DNA of 64,000 nucleotides, taken from the NCBI RefSeq assembly GCF_040654195.1, contig NZ_JBFAHM010000009.1:344120-408119 (forward strand), read 5' to 3'. This DNA is from Hamadaea sp013361475 (GTDB lineage Bacteria > Actinomycetota > Actinomycetes > Mycobacteriales > Micromonosporaceae). The position numbers and the translations under genes were made by a program. A model generated the notes under the pieces. That model was not told the DNA's origin and made no database searches. It saw nothing but the letters and a program-made list of their open reading frames with translations. Of this stretch, positions 17,063 through 24,821 are shown in pieces; within the stretch, counting starts at the first letter, position 1, and each line of letters opens with the position of its first letter.

Positions 17063-19734
17063 CAGTCGGGGATCGCTTCCACGTCGTCACCGTTGTCGAA
17101 GTGGAGCCACACCCAGGAGATCCAGTGGCCGTCGGTCAGCTTCAGCCAGTGGTCGCCTTCCTTGTCGTCGTGGTAAGGCCCGGCGTTCTGGTTCTCGCCG
17201 TGCACCTTGCAGACCACCGGGAAGGTGTCACCGTCGTGCACCCGGCGGACAACCGAGCCGTTGTCGTTGCTGGCGTTGTACACCGGCACGCCGGCGGCGC
17301 AGAAGTTCGGATCCGGGTTGCTCGCCGAGTCCTCGCAGTTCACGGTGGCCCGCACCGACCCGGACGCCCCGGCGTCGGTCTTCTGCGCAGCGGTGTCCGT
17401 CGCCGATCCGGCGAACGTCGTGATCTTCGCGGTGATCGTGTACTGCGTGTCGGCGGACAGCCCGGTGATCTTCGCGGGCGAGGAGCAGTCGGACACCGTC
17501 TTGCCACCGGCGGTGAAGGTGCAGGCCGCGGCGGCTCCGTCGCCGTCGGCGGTGAAGTTCACCGTGATCTCCGACTCGGTCGCACTGGTCGACGAGATCG
17601 CGATGGTCGGCGCGCTGGGCTGCGTCACCTGGTCGTAGCCGGACGGACCTTCGCCGTCGTCGTTGAAGGCCACCACCTCGACCCAGTCCAGCTTGGCGGC
17701 ACTGGTGATCGTCGCGGTACGCACCGTCCCACCGGTCTCGCCGATCTTCTTTCCGTCTTCGTCGCGGATCTCGTACCCGGTGATGGGCAGCCCGTGCCCG
17801 TCCGCCGCGTTCCAGGTGACGACGTACTGGTTCGCGCTGATCTGCCGGCCCTTGACGTTCGTGGGCGCGGCCGGCGGGTAGTGGACCGTCAGCTCGTTGC
17901 TCTGCGGACTGGCGTCGCTGGCCGCACCCGCCGAGTTCCGCGCGACGACGGTGAAGGTGAAACTGTCGCCCGGGGTCAGACCGGCGAACCGGGCGTCGGT
18001 CCCGGTGACGGTCTGCGGCGGGTTCGCCCCGGCCGCTCCGCCCTTGAGCGGCGTGACCACGTAGTCGGCGGCACCCTGGACACCCGGCCAGGAAACCAGC
18101 ACGGCACCGGTGTAGCAGCCGTCGGAGTCGGTCTCCAGTTTCGCGGTCGGGGCGGCCGGCGTGGCCGGCGGCGCGGCGGCGGCCGGGGTCACCGGCTCGG
18201 ACAGGGCGGGCGGACCGTCGCCGACCGAGTTCGTGGCCCACACCTTGAAGCGGTAGGACGTGCCGTTGGTGAGCCCGGTGATGGTCGTCTGCAGCGTGGC
18301 GCCGTTGACCTGCACCCGGCCGCCGCCGCCTTCCTCCCAGGTGACCGTGTACGCCTCGACCGCGGCCGAGCCCGCCTTCGCCCGGCCCCAGGACAGGCGG
18401 ACCCGGCCGTCCCCGGCCAGCGCCGTCACCGGCACCGGCGGCCCCGGGCGCTGCGGCTCGACCCGCACGGTCGGCGACGGCTTGGGCGACGGCGGCCGCC
18501 GGGTCGGCTGCGTACCGGGCTTGTCGGACGGCTTGGCCGTCGGCGACTGCTCCGGCTGCGGCGATGTCGTCGGCAGCGGCTGCTGGGTGGGCGTCGGCGA
18601 CGTCTCCGGGACCGGGTCGTACTTGTCCACCTTGGACGTCTTGCCGTCCTCGTCCACCATGACGGCCGTGGTGGTGTCGGGCGCGTTGATGAACAGGTGC
18701 TGCTCGCGTACCTCGAGTTCGACGGCGGTCTGCGCGGAGCCGACCTGGATCGTCCCGGCGGGCTGGCCGGACGGCGTCACGACGCGGACGGCTCCGGTCG
18801 TCTGATCGGGGATGTAGACCTTGCCCGCGAAGCTGACGGCGGGCTGCGTGGTCGCCGCCTGGGCCTCGGCCGGAGTCAGCGACATGGTCGCGACCGGGCC
18901 GCCCTTGGCAACGTCGGCGATGGTGACGATCTTCTTCTCGGTGGGCAGCGTGATCGCCACCGCCGAACCGATCGTCCGCGCGGGCAGGACCGCGCCCGCG
19001 AGGGAGACGGGTGAGGTGATCTTCCTGGTCGGCGACTCGCCGACGACCGCGATCTGGTCGCTGCCGCGATCGACGACGAGCGAGCCCTGGTCGAGCACGG
19101 TCAGCGCCTGCTCGTGACCAGGGGTGGAGACCGCCTCGGTCCGCACCACCGCGATCTGCCGATCCTTGACGACCAGCGCGATCGCGACGCCCTGGCTGGG
19201 CACGCCGAGCCACAACCGGCCCGCCTTGTCGAACGCGCCGCCGACCAGCGAGCCGGAGAGGCGTACCTGGTCGCCGATCGCCTGCAGACTGCCCGCGTCG
19301 ACTGGGCGGACCAAGCCACGCGTCCGGTCGACGACGATCGCCGTCGCACCGTCGAGGAGAACCGCCGTGTCCTCGGCCGTGCCGAGGTCGAGCGAACCGG
19401 AGAAGCCCATCCGGGTCAGGTCGATCGAGGTGACGCGCCCGGTGAAGAGGTCGTGGAGGATCACGAAGTGGTCGCTCTGCGTGACCCGGACCTGATGGCC
19501 CTGCGCGTCGATCATCGGCTGGCGCAGCGACACGCTGCCGGAGACCGCGTTGACCTGCGACGCCTCGCCAACCTGTTTGCTCCACAACCACGATGCGCCG
19601 TCGGCGATCGCGGGCTGCTGGCCCGTCACGCCGAGCGCGAAGACGGTAGTGCCGAGGGCCGCCACCAAGGCGAGCACGATCCCCGCGGGGTAAACCTTTC
19701 CGAGCCTTGTCAGGTGCCGCAGCCGCATCTTCAT
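17059..19734 (-). CDS. Membrane-anchored fibronectin type III protein of the T7SS-like operon
   Basis: 891 aa from the ATG at 19734, which has GGAGG ten bases upstream; the frame continues further but without a better site. Basic N-terminus, one transmembrane helix (~13-36), a ~330-residue beta-propeller-like region, a Pro/Thr/Ser linker (~370-435), three or four fibronectin III-like domains (~436-790, e.g. GLTNGTSYRFKVWATN), and a Cys-containing SH3-like C-terminal domain ending ...IPDC. Topology puts nearly the whole protein outside the membrane. Proteins of this design sit next to EccD, MinD-like, DUF58 and TgpA-like genes in actinobacterial type VII loci; a scaffold or wall-facing role is inferred, not shown. 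Confidence 0.8.
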   Translation of the reverse strand: MKMRLRHLTRLGKVYPAGIVLALVAALGTTVFALGVTGQQPAIADGASWLWSKQVGEASQVNAVSGSVSLRQPMIDAQGHQVRVTQSDHFVILHDLFTGRVTSIDLTRMGFSGSLDLGTAEDTAVLLDGATAIVVDRTRGLVRPVDAGSLQAIGDQVRLSGSLVGGAFDKAGRLWLGVPSQGVAIALVVKDRQIAVVRTEAVSTPGHEQALTVLDQGSLVVDRGSDQIAVVGESPTRKITSPVSLAGAVLPARTIGSAVAITLPTEKKIVTIADVAKGGPVATMSLTPAEAQAATTQPAVSFAGKVYIPDQTTGAVRVVTPSGQPAGTIQVGSAQTAVELEVREQHLFINAPDTTTAVMVDEDGKTSKVDKYDPVPETSPTPTQQPLPTTSPQPEQSPTAKPSDKPGTQPTRRPPSPKPSPTVRVEPQRPGPPVPVTALAGDGRVRLSWGRAKAGSAAVEAYTVTWEEGGGGRVQVNGATLQTTITGLTNGTSYRFKVWATNSVGDGPPALSEPVTPAAAAPPATPAAPTAKLETDSDGCYTGAVLVSWPGVQGAADYVVTPLKGGAAGANPPQTVTGTDARFAGLTPGDSFTFTVVARNSAGAASDASPQSNELTVHYPPAAPTNVKGRQISANQYVVTWNAADGHGLPITGYEIRDEDGKKIGETGGTVRTATITSAAKLDWVEVVAFNDDGEGPSGYDQVTQPSAPTIAISSTSATESEITVNFTADGDGAAAACTFTAGGKTVSDCSSPAKITGLSADTQYTITAKITTFAGSATDTAAQKTDAGASGSVRATVNCEDSASNPDPNFCAAGVPVYNASNDNGSVVRRVHDGDTFPVVCKVHGENQNAGPYHDDKEGDHWLKLTDGHWISWVWLHFDNGDDVEAIPDC

Positions 19735-19831
19735 CGTCCCGGTGCCTCCACGGTCTGATGTCATTCGAAGAATGTGGATCCGCCGCACCCACCACAAGCG
19801 ACGTCAGCGTATCGCGCTGTTGTTTCGTGCG

Positions 19832-20431
19832 CTATACGCACCAAGCGGCCAACCGCAACAAGGCACGGCACGTGGCGGGCTTCGCCCGTTCCAACAGATC
19901 GCTGCCGAGCTGCGCGAACGCCCTGTCAGAGGGGATGACGAAGCGATCGGGAGCCGACTGTCCACTCCGGCCGGCCAGGGCCCGTTTCGTCGCCGGCGCG
20001 GCGGTGATCACCCGCGCCATCGCCTTCTCCTCGCCACGACCGTCCTCATCGGTCACAACCAGAATTCGGTCCGCTGTGGACAAAAGCACCCGGGTGGTGC
20101 GGCTCGCGTGGACCCCGAGATCCAGCAGGAGCACGCTATGCCGGTCGCGCAGATCCTCGACCGCCTCCAGCGTCACCTGGTCGGTCCACATCGTCTCCGC
20201 CGCCACCTGCACGCCCGCGATCGGCGGAGCGGCGAGCAGGCCCGCGTACGCGATCCGGCCGGGCCACAACGCGGCCAGGGTCGCACCGATCCCGGCACAG
20301 ACCGAGGTCGCCCCGACTCCGCCCGCGCCGGAGCAGACCGCCACGACGCGGCCGCCCGCCGGGAGACGCCGGAGCGCGGCCGCCGCCGCCCGTTCCTCGG
20401 CGACCTCGTCGGGATCGGTGAACCACTTCAC
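19832..20431 (-). CDS. MinD/ParA-like ATPase-fold protein without signature lysines
   Basis: 199 aa. The fold of a MinD/ParA-type (SIMIBI) ATPase is clear: P-loop region G-A-G-G-V-G-A-T-S (residues 35-43), switch region LLLDLGVHASRTT and the DRILVVTDED strand. Both lysines of the KGGxGK[T/S] signature are replaced by alanine (36 and 41), so ATP hydrolysis may be lost or altered. It is shorter than typical MinD (about 260). It starts at GTG 20431, which overlaps the stop of the small repeat ORF upstream (GTGA). EspI-like and MinD-like proteins are common in type VII clusters, so a regulatory or positioning role in secretion is plausible. Confidence 0.75.
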   Translation of the reverse strand: MKWFTDPDEVAEERAAAAALRRLPAGGRVVAVCSGAGGVGATSVCAGIGATLAALWPGRIAYAGLLAAPPIAGVQVAAETMWTDQVTLEAVEDLRDRHSVLLLDLGVHASRTTRVLLSTADRILVVTDEDGRGEEKAMARVITAAPATKRALAGRSGQSAPDRFVIPSDRAFAQLGSDLLERAKPATCRALLRLAAWCV

Positions 20432-20490
20432 GATCGGCGCTTCACGGAGTGTCGCTTCACGGAGTGTTGCTTCACGGCGTGTCGCTTCAC
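20428..20490 (-). CDS. 20-codon relay ORF made of pentapeptide repeats
   Basis: GTG-initiated ORF encoding VKRHA-VKQHS-VKRHS-VKRRS. Its GTG overlaps the stop of the EccD-like gene (GTGA, 20487-20490) and its TGA overlaps the GTG of the MinD-like gene (GTGA, 20428-20431). It is built from 15-bp direct repeats, each carrying another GTGA. It is either a translated coupling peptide or a by-product of repeat expansion at an original EccD-MinD junction. No evidence of its own product. Confidence 0.4.
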   Translation of the reverse strand: MKRHAVKQHSVKRHSVKRRS

Positions 20491-20492
20491 GG
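20439..20492. repeat. 15-bp tandem repeats at the eccD-minD junction
   Basis: On the + strand, gcttcacggagtgtc at 20439, gcttcacggagtgtt at 20454, gcttcacggcgtgtc at 20469 and a partial copy at 20484. Read on the coding strand, each unit presents GTGAAGC, i.e. an overlapping start/stop. The unit length is a multiple of three, so copy-number change keeps the relay frame open. Confidence 0.9.
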
Positions 20493-21647
20493 CTTCGCCA
20501 GCGGGTCGGCCAGCTCGGCGAGGCCGGTCGCCGCGACCAGGACGGCCACGGTGGCCGCCGCGACGAGGATCTCCGCCACGCGCAGCAGGCGGCTGCGCCC
20601 GACGCGGCGTGCGCGGCGAGCCCCGAATGCCATCGTAAGCACCAGCACCGCGCCGAGCGCGGCCGGCAACGCCCAGGCCCAGCCCAGCAGCAGTACGCGT
20701 ACCGCGCCGGACAGCAGGATCGCGCCGGTCGCCAGCCGCAACGGCAGCTGCTGACCGGTTCGCTCGAACAGCCGGGAGCGCAGCCGCAGCAGCAGCGCCA
20801 GTCCGAGGGCGAGCGCGATGTCGCGGTAGTCGCCGGTGCCGATCAGGACTGCGCCGCAGACCCCGGCCCCGGCCGCCAGACCGATGAGCCCGCCGAGAAG
20901 ATGCTCTCCGGCGACGCGTAGCGACCGGTCGACCTGCTCCGGCGGCACCGACTGCGCGGCGGCCCGCAGCCGGAAGGACGCCTCCGCCAGGCCGCCCGCC
21001 CCGAGAGCGAACCGGGGCAACAAGCCGACGCCGAGGACGACGAGCACCGGCACGATCCGCAGCGGTTGCCGGACATCGGAGCCGAGTGCCACCCAGACCG
21101 CCACCGCTGCCGCAACCATCGCGCCGACGAGGAGCGCGGTCGCGAGCGGACGACCGACCCCGAGCAGACGGCTCGCGATCGTCACGACTCCAGCGGCGCA
21201 GACGATGGCGGCCGCCACGGCCACGACCGGAACCCGGTCGAGCAGAACGGTGCTGAGCCACCCGGCGAGTGCGGCCCACGCGCCGGCCGCCGCGAGCAAC
21301 GCCGTCACCGGCCCGCTCCCCGTACGCCGACGGCCCCACCAAGCAAGCAAGAGCGCCACGACGACGGCCAGACCGGCGGTCGCGGTCGCCGTCCAGGTCG
21401 CCGACCGAGCCGCCGGGAGCAGGATCGCTCCACCCAGGACCGTCGCGGCGGACCAGAGCGCGAAGGCCGGTTGCAGCGTCCCGCCGAGCCGGTCCTCCGT
21501 CACCGCCACATGATCCGGCCTTCCCCGGATCCCGCGCAACCCCGGCCGCGGATCCCCGTGCCCCCGCTGCCTGGCGCCGCCCCGGCTCCGCCGCTCGGCG
21601 CGCTGCGTTGCCGCCAGATCAGGGTTCTCGGTCGAATCATGGTCCAT
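20487..21647 (-). CDS. EccD-like type VII secretion membrane protein, short form
   Basis: Up to 386 aa with about eleven predicted transmembrane helices. GVGLLPRFALGAGGL, the IALALGLALLLRLRSR helix and the C-terminal RVAEIL...VATGL region resemble EccD, the pore component of type VII systems. The N-terminal ubiquitin-like domain of EccD is absent: the first ~55 residues from ATG 21647 are Arg-rich and disordered and are encoded partly by a palindrome. A GTG at 21509 with GGAAGG nine bases upstream would give a 340-aa protein that starts at the membrane domain and may be the real start. It heads the operon with MinD-like, Fn3, DUF58 and TgpA-like genes. EccB, EccC and MycP homologues are not in this window. 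Confidence 0.7.
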   Translation of the reverse strand: MDHDSTENPDLAATQRAERRSRGGARQRGHGDPRPGLRGIRGRPDHVAVTEDRLGGTLQPAFALWSAATVLGGAILLPAARSATWTATATAGLAVVVALLLAWWGRRRTGSGPVTALLAAAGAWAALAGWLSTVLLDRVPVVAVAAAIVCAAGVVTIASRLLGVGRPLATALLVGAMVAAAVAVWVALGSDVRQPLRIVPVLVVLGVGLLPRFALGAGGLAEASFRLRAAAQSVPPEQVDRSLRVAGEHLLGGLIGLAAGAGVCGAVLIGTGDYRDIALALGLALLLRLRSRLFERTGQQLPLRLATGAILLSGAVRVLLLGWAWALPAALGAVLVLTMAFGARRARRVGRSRLLRVAEILVAAATVAVLVAATGLAELADPLAKP

Positions 21648-21663
21648 GATTCGACCGAGAACC
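21623..21663. promoter_or_regulatory. Perfect 41-bp palindrome at the EccD-like divergent junction
   Basis: Two perfectly complementary 20-base arms (21623-21642 and 21644-21663) separated by one base. It lies between divergent genes, so a terminator is unlikely. It contains the upstream ATG of the EccD-like frame and lies ~55 bases before the GTG of the beta-propeller gene. An operator for a dimeric regulator (possibly a nearby MarR protein) or a structured 5' leader are both possible. Confidence 0.7.
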
Positions 21664-21718
21664 GTGATCCAGCGCTAACGGGCCGGCGCGTAAGAGGGCA
21701 GCGCGTGAGGAGGACGGA

Positions 21719-23098
21719 GTGCAACCAGATGGCGGCGAGAAGCGTCGGCAAGGTGTGACCGTGATCGAGCTGGGCGTACCCGAGGACCACGAACCGGGGC
21801 CGCCGCCCGCCCCGCCCTGGCTGCGCGAGTGGGGCGTACGCAGGCCGCTCGCGGCGCTCGCCGCCGCCGTGGTCTGCCTCGCCCTGCTCGGCGCGGCGGC
21901 CCCCGCCCGTCCGAAGGTGCCGGTCAGGAGCATCGGCGGGCTCTCGTCTCAGGACGGCTACCAGATCTTCGGGGACACCCTGCTGGCGTTCCATTGGGGG
22001 ACGTCGTCCGGGATCACGGCGTACGACTTGACCACGGGTGCCATCCGCTGGGCCAGGTCGCTGGCCAATTCGCTCGACGGTCTCGAGGATCTGGGCGACG
22101 CGGTGCTGGTGAGCACCTCGCCTCAGCTGCTCGACCCGCAGAACCCGACACAGGAACAGCTGGACGCCAACCTCGCGGCCAGCGTCGTCACGGCGTACGC
22201 CGTCGACACCGGTGAGGTCCGCTGGACTCGCCGCGGCAGCCTTTACAGCGCGGCCGACCGGAAGGTGGCGCTCATCCGGCCCCCTGGTCAACCGGGGCGT
22301 CTGGAGGCGGTGGAGGCGGTCGGCGGCACCACGCGGTGGTCGCGTCCGCTCCAGCCGGAGGGGAGCTGGCAGCTCGGCTGGCGACCTCGGAACAGCCTCT
22401 ACGGCGGGTACGCCGACGGCCTGATCGAGCTGGCCGAGGACGGCACGGTGACGCTGGTGGACCTCGCGACCGGCGCCGTGACGCATACGGCGCACGTCCC
22501 GCCGGGCGGCGATCTCGCGCTGGCGTGGAACGGGGTGCTCGGCGTCCGCTACGGGCCGGTCACCCCGACCGGCGATCCCGGCGTCGACCGGCACATCACC
22601 TTCTTCGATCTCGACGGCGGACTCACTCACCTGTGGACGAGGGCGATCCCCGAGAGCGACCTGTCGCCGTGCAGTCCGGACCAGGTCTGCTCCTGGTGGC
22701 CGGATCCCCATCCGCGACGGTTCGACCTGCGTACGGGCCAGGACATCACCGCGCGCAGCGCTCAGCAGCTGTCCCTGATCGATCGGTTCCAGACCGGCCA
22801 GATCGGAATCTGGCGGGTGGTCGGCGGCGACGAGGACCACACCCTGGTCTACAGTGCCCCGACCCCGGTTCGGCGTGGGTGGGTGGGGCAGCTCGACCTC
22901 ACGGATCCGGCGCCACGCGTACGGCCGCTGATGTGGCTGACCCCGGTCGATCAATGCCTGACCGGAGTCCAGTGGCTGGTCTGTCTGAGCAACACGGCCA
23001 CGCCGTCGGGAGAGTCGATCGCGTACGCCGTCCGCCGCGCCGATCTGGCCGCCGAGCCCCGGCTCCGGGCGACCAGTGGCGCAGACTTGAGACCATGA
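21719..23098 (+). CDS. Membrane-anchored PQQ-like beta-propeller protein
   Basis: 459 aa. Start GTG 21719 with AGGAGG a few bases upstream. A short cytoplasmic Pro-rich N-terminus precedes one transmembrane helix (~41-62); the rest is a secreted beta-propeller with PQQ-like blades (AYDLTTGAIRWARSL, AYAVDTGEVRWTRRG, TLVDLATGAVTHTA). No catalytic residues are evident. Divergent from the EccD-like operon and overlapping the next gene by ATGA. Such proteins are often found at actinobacterial type VII loci; a role as an envelope scaffold or sensor is inferred. Confidence 0.8.
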   Translation: MQPDGGEKRRQGVTVIELGVPEDHEPGPPPAPPWLREWGVRRPLAALAAAVVCLALLGAAAPARPKVPVRSIGGLSSQDGYQIFGDTLLAFHWGTSSGITAYDLTTGAIRWARSLANSLDGLEDLGDAVLVSTSPQLLDPQNPTQEQLDANLAASVVTAYAVDTGEVRWTRRGSLYSAADRKVALIRPPGQPGRLEAVEAVGGTTRWSRPLQPEGSWQLGWRPRNSLYGGYADGLIELAEDGTVTLVDLATGAVTHTAHVPPGGDLALAWNGVLGVRYGPVTPTGDPGVDRHITFFDLDGGLTHLWTRAIPESDLSPCSPDQVCSWWPDPHPRRFDLRTGQDITARSAQQLSLIDRFQTGQIGIWRVVGGDEDHTLVYSAPTPVRRGWVGQLDLTDPAPRVRPLMWLTPVDQCLTGVQWLVCLSNTATPSGESIAYAVRRADLAAEPRLRATSGADLRP

Positions 23099-23559
23099 CC
23101 GAGCTGGAGAGCCGCTGGCGGCCGTTGCGACTGCTGCTGGAGGGCGTCGATCAGCAGATCGCGTCGATCTACGTGGACGCCGGGGTGGACGGGATGCGGA
23201 CTCGCTTCGTCGGGCCGCTGATCCACCTCGGCCGGCGCGGCGCGATGACCGTCCGCGAGCTGGCCGAATCGGTCGAGGTGACCCATTCGGCGATGAGTCA
23301 GACGGTCGCGGCGATGCGCTCCGCCGGGTTCGTCGCCGACGCGGACAACCCCGACGGGCGTACGCGCCGGGTCCAGCTGAGCGACCGCGGCCAGGCGGTG
23401 ATCCCGCTGCTGGAGGCGGAGTGGCGCGCGACCGAGGAGGCCCTGGCCGAGCTGGAGGCGGAGATCCCCTATCCGGTCACCCAGGTGGTGGCCGACCTCA
23501 CGGCCGCGCTCGCGAAGCGGTCGTTCCGCGAACGCTTGGACGCCCGCCTGCGCCCGTGA
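23095..23559 (+). CDS. MarR-family transcriptional regulator
   Basis: 154 aa winged-helix protein: MTVRELAESVEVTHSAMSQTV is the helix-turn-helix and DADNPDGRTRRVQLSDRG the wing, as in MarR. The ATG overlaps the stop of the beta-propeller gene (ATGA at 23095-23098), so the two are co-translated. The frame is open far upstream inside the previous gene; the start was set by this overlap and by the family's usual length. It may regulate its own operon and the divergent EccD-like operon; the 41-bp palindrome is a candidate site. Ligand unknown. Confidence 0.88.
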   Translation: MTELESRWRPLRLLLEGVDQQIASIYVDAGVDGMRTRFVGPLIHLGRRGAMTVRELAESVEVTHSAMSQTVAAMRSAGFVADADNPDGRTRRVQLSDRGQAVIPLLEAEWRATEEALAELEAEIPYPVTQVVADLTAALAKRSFRERLDARLRP

Positions 23560-23713
23560 TCGTCGCGCTTTCGGGACAGCTGGACACCCGTTCCCGTCCT
23601 TGATCGTCGCACTTTCCGGGATAACGCGCCTTCCCCGCCCCCAGGAGACCGCGATATCCCGGATAACGCGCCAGCGCCAGCAAAGCGCCAGCGTCCACCA
23701 GCAAAGCGCCAGC
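23557..23713. repeat. Short direct repeats between the two MarR genes
   Basis: Three different short motifs each occur twice: tgatcgtcgc[g/a]cttt (23557 and 23601), cggataacgcgcc (with small variation, near 23617 and 23659) and ccagcaaagcgccagc (23677 and 23698). No ORF is convincing here. This looks like a patch of dispersed non-coding repeat, not a CRISPR. Confidence 0.6.
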
Positions 23714-23725
23714 CCGCGTGCTAAT

Positions 23726-23746
23726 ATAGTGAGCGTGGCTCACTAT
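23726..23746. promoter_or_regulatory. Palindromic operator and -10 of the second MarR gene
   Basis: Perfect inverted repeat ATAGTGAGC-gtg-GCTCACTAT, just downstream of a TAATAT -10-like box (23722-23727) and 15 bases before the MarR start. Position and symmetry fit a MarR dimer site for autorepression. Confidence 0.75.
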
Positions 23747-23760
23747 GAACCAGCGTCATT

Positions 23761-24213
23761 ATGAATCGGCATCACGAGGCGCTGAACCAGTTGATCGAGT
23801 TCTCGGTGCTGCTGAACGAGGACATGACGACCAGCCTCGGGCGCGCCGGCCTGACCACGTCGCGGACGCACGTCCTCTGGGAGCTGGCCGCGCACGGCCC
23901 GATGAGCCAGCGGCAGCTCGCCGAGCGGCTCAAGGTCAGCGCGCGTACCGTGACCGGTTTGATCGACGGGCTCGTCGCGACCGGATTCGTGACGCGTGAG
24001 CCGCACCCGTCGGATCGGCGGGCATTCCTCGTGACCTTCACCGAGCAGGGCTCGCGAACGGCCACCGCTCTCGTCAAGGGTCAGGAGCAGTTCGCCGAGC
24101 TGCTCTTCGGCGACATGGACGGCAAGCGTTTCGAGGAGTTCACCGCCGGGCTCGCCGAGGTCCTCGAACGGTTCAAGCACGGGTTGGCCACGCAGACCTG
24201 GGAGGCGTCGTGA
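23761..24213 (+). CDS. MarR-family transcriptional regulator
   Basis: 150 aa. MarR fold with helix-turn-helix MSQRQLAERLKVSARTVTGLI (about 48-68) and wing REPHPSDRRAFLVTFTEQG. Start ATG 23761 chosen because it gives a full N-terminal dimerisation helix. The palindrome at 23726-23746 immediately upstream suggests autoregulation. It overlaps the next gene by GTGA, so the downstream membrane protein is its likely regulatory partner or target. Effector unknown. Confidence 0.9.
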   Translation: MNRHHEALNQLIEFSVLLNEDMTTSLGRAGLTTSRTHVLWELAAHGPMSQRQLAERLKVSARTVTGLIDGLVATGFVTREPHPSDRRAFLVTFTEQGSRTATALVKGQEQFAELLFGDMDGKRFEEFTAGLAEVLERFKHGLATQTWEAS

Positions 24214-24821
24214 AGCGACTGATCGCGTACGAGCTGCGAATGTGGCTGGCCCTGGGCCGTTGGATCGCGCGGCGCCCGCCCCGGGGCGGGCGGCCGTTCC
24301 GCTACGCCGCGCCGGTCGTGCCGATCATCTGGACGTTCATCGTGCTGTCCGCTGTGGAGATTCCGATCGCGGACCTGTTGCTTCCCTGGCACAGTGTGCG
24401 GATCGCGATGCTCGTGCTGGGCGCGTGGGGCGTGACCTGGATGGTCGGGCTGCTCGCGAGCATGTATGTCAACACGCACACGATCGGCGAGGAGGGCATC
24501 ACCATCCGGTATGGACTGAACATCGACTTCTTCGTGCCGTGGGAGGCGATCGCGGAGGTCCGCGCGAACAAGCGTCCGCTGCAGACCTCCAAGACCATCC
24601 ACTTCGATCAGACCAGTGCCGGGTCCGCGCTGAGCGTGGCCGTGGGCAGCCAGACCGCCGTCGACCTCGTTCTCGCCGAGCCCCGAGTGGTACGCCTGCC
24701 GTCCGGTGACAGCGAGCCGGTCACGGAGATCCGCGTCAACGCGGACGACCCGAACGCCTTCGTCGCCGAGGCGCGCGAGCACCTCAGTCGACGTCGTGCG
24801 GAGTCCGCCTCGGCGCGCTGA
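24210..24821 (+). CDS. Membrane protein with PH-like domain
   Basis: 203 aa, GTG start overlapping the MarR stop (GTGA). Two transmembrane helices (about 36-54 and 65-85) follow a basic N-terminus; the C-terminal half (TIGEEGITIRYGLNIDFFVPWEAIAEV) resembles bacterial PH-like membrane domains. No catalytic motif. Operon with MarR suggests that the regulator controls this protein's level, for instance in an envelope response. Its end overlaps the convergent downstream gene by 38 bases. Confidence 0.75.
   Translation: MKRLIAYELRMWLALGRWIARRPPRGGRPFRYAAPVVPIIWTFIVLSAVEIPIADLLLPWHSVRIAMLVLGAWGVTWMVGLLASMYVNTHTIGEEGITIRYGLNIDFFVPWEAIAEVRANKRPLQTSKTIHFDQTSAGSALSVAVGSQTAVDLVLAEPRVVRLPSGDSEPVTEIRVNADDPNAFVAEAREHLSRRRAESASAR

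Noticed and set aside
20439..20492. Possible CRISPR-like repeats
   Set aside because: Units are 15 bp, directly adjacent without spacers, and lie at a gene junction in frame.
21623..21663. Palindrome as a terminator
   Set aside because: It lies between divergent start sites, so no transcript would need to end there.
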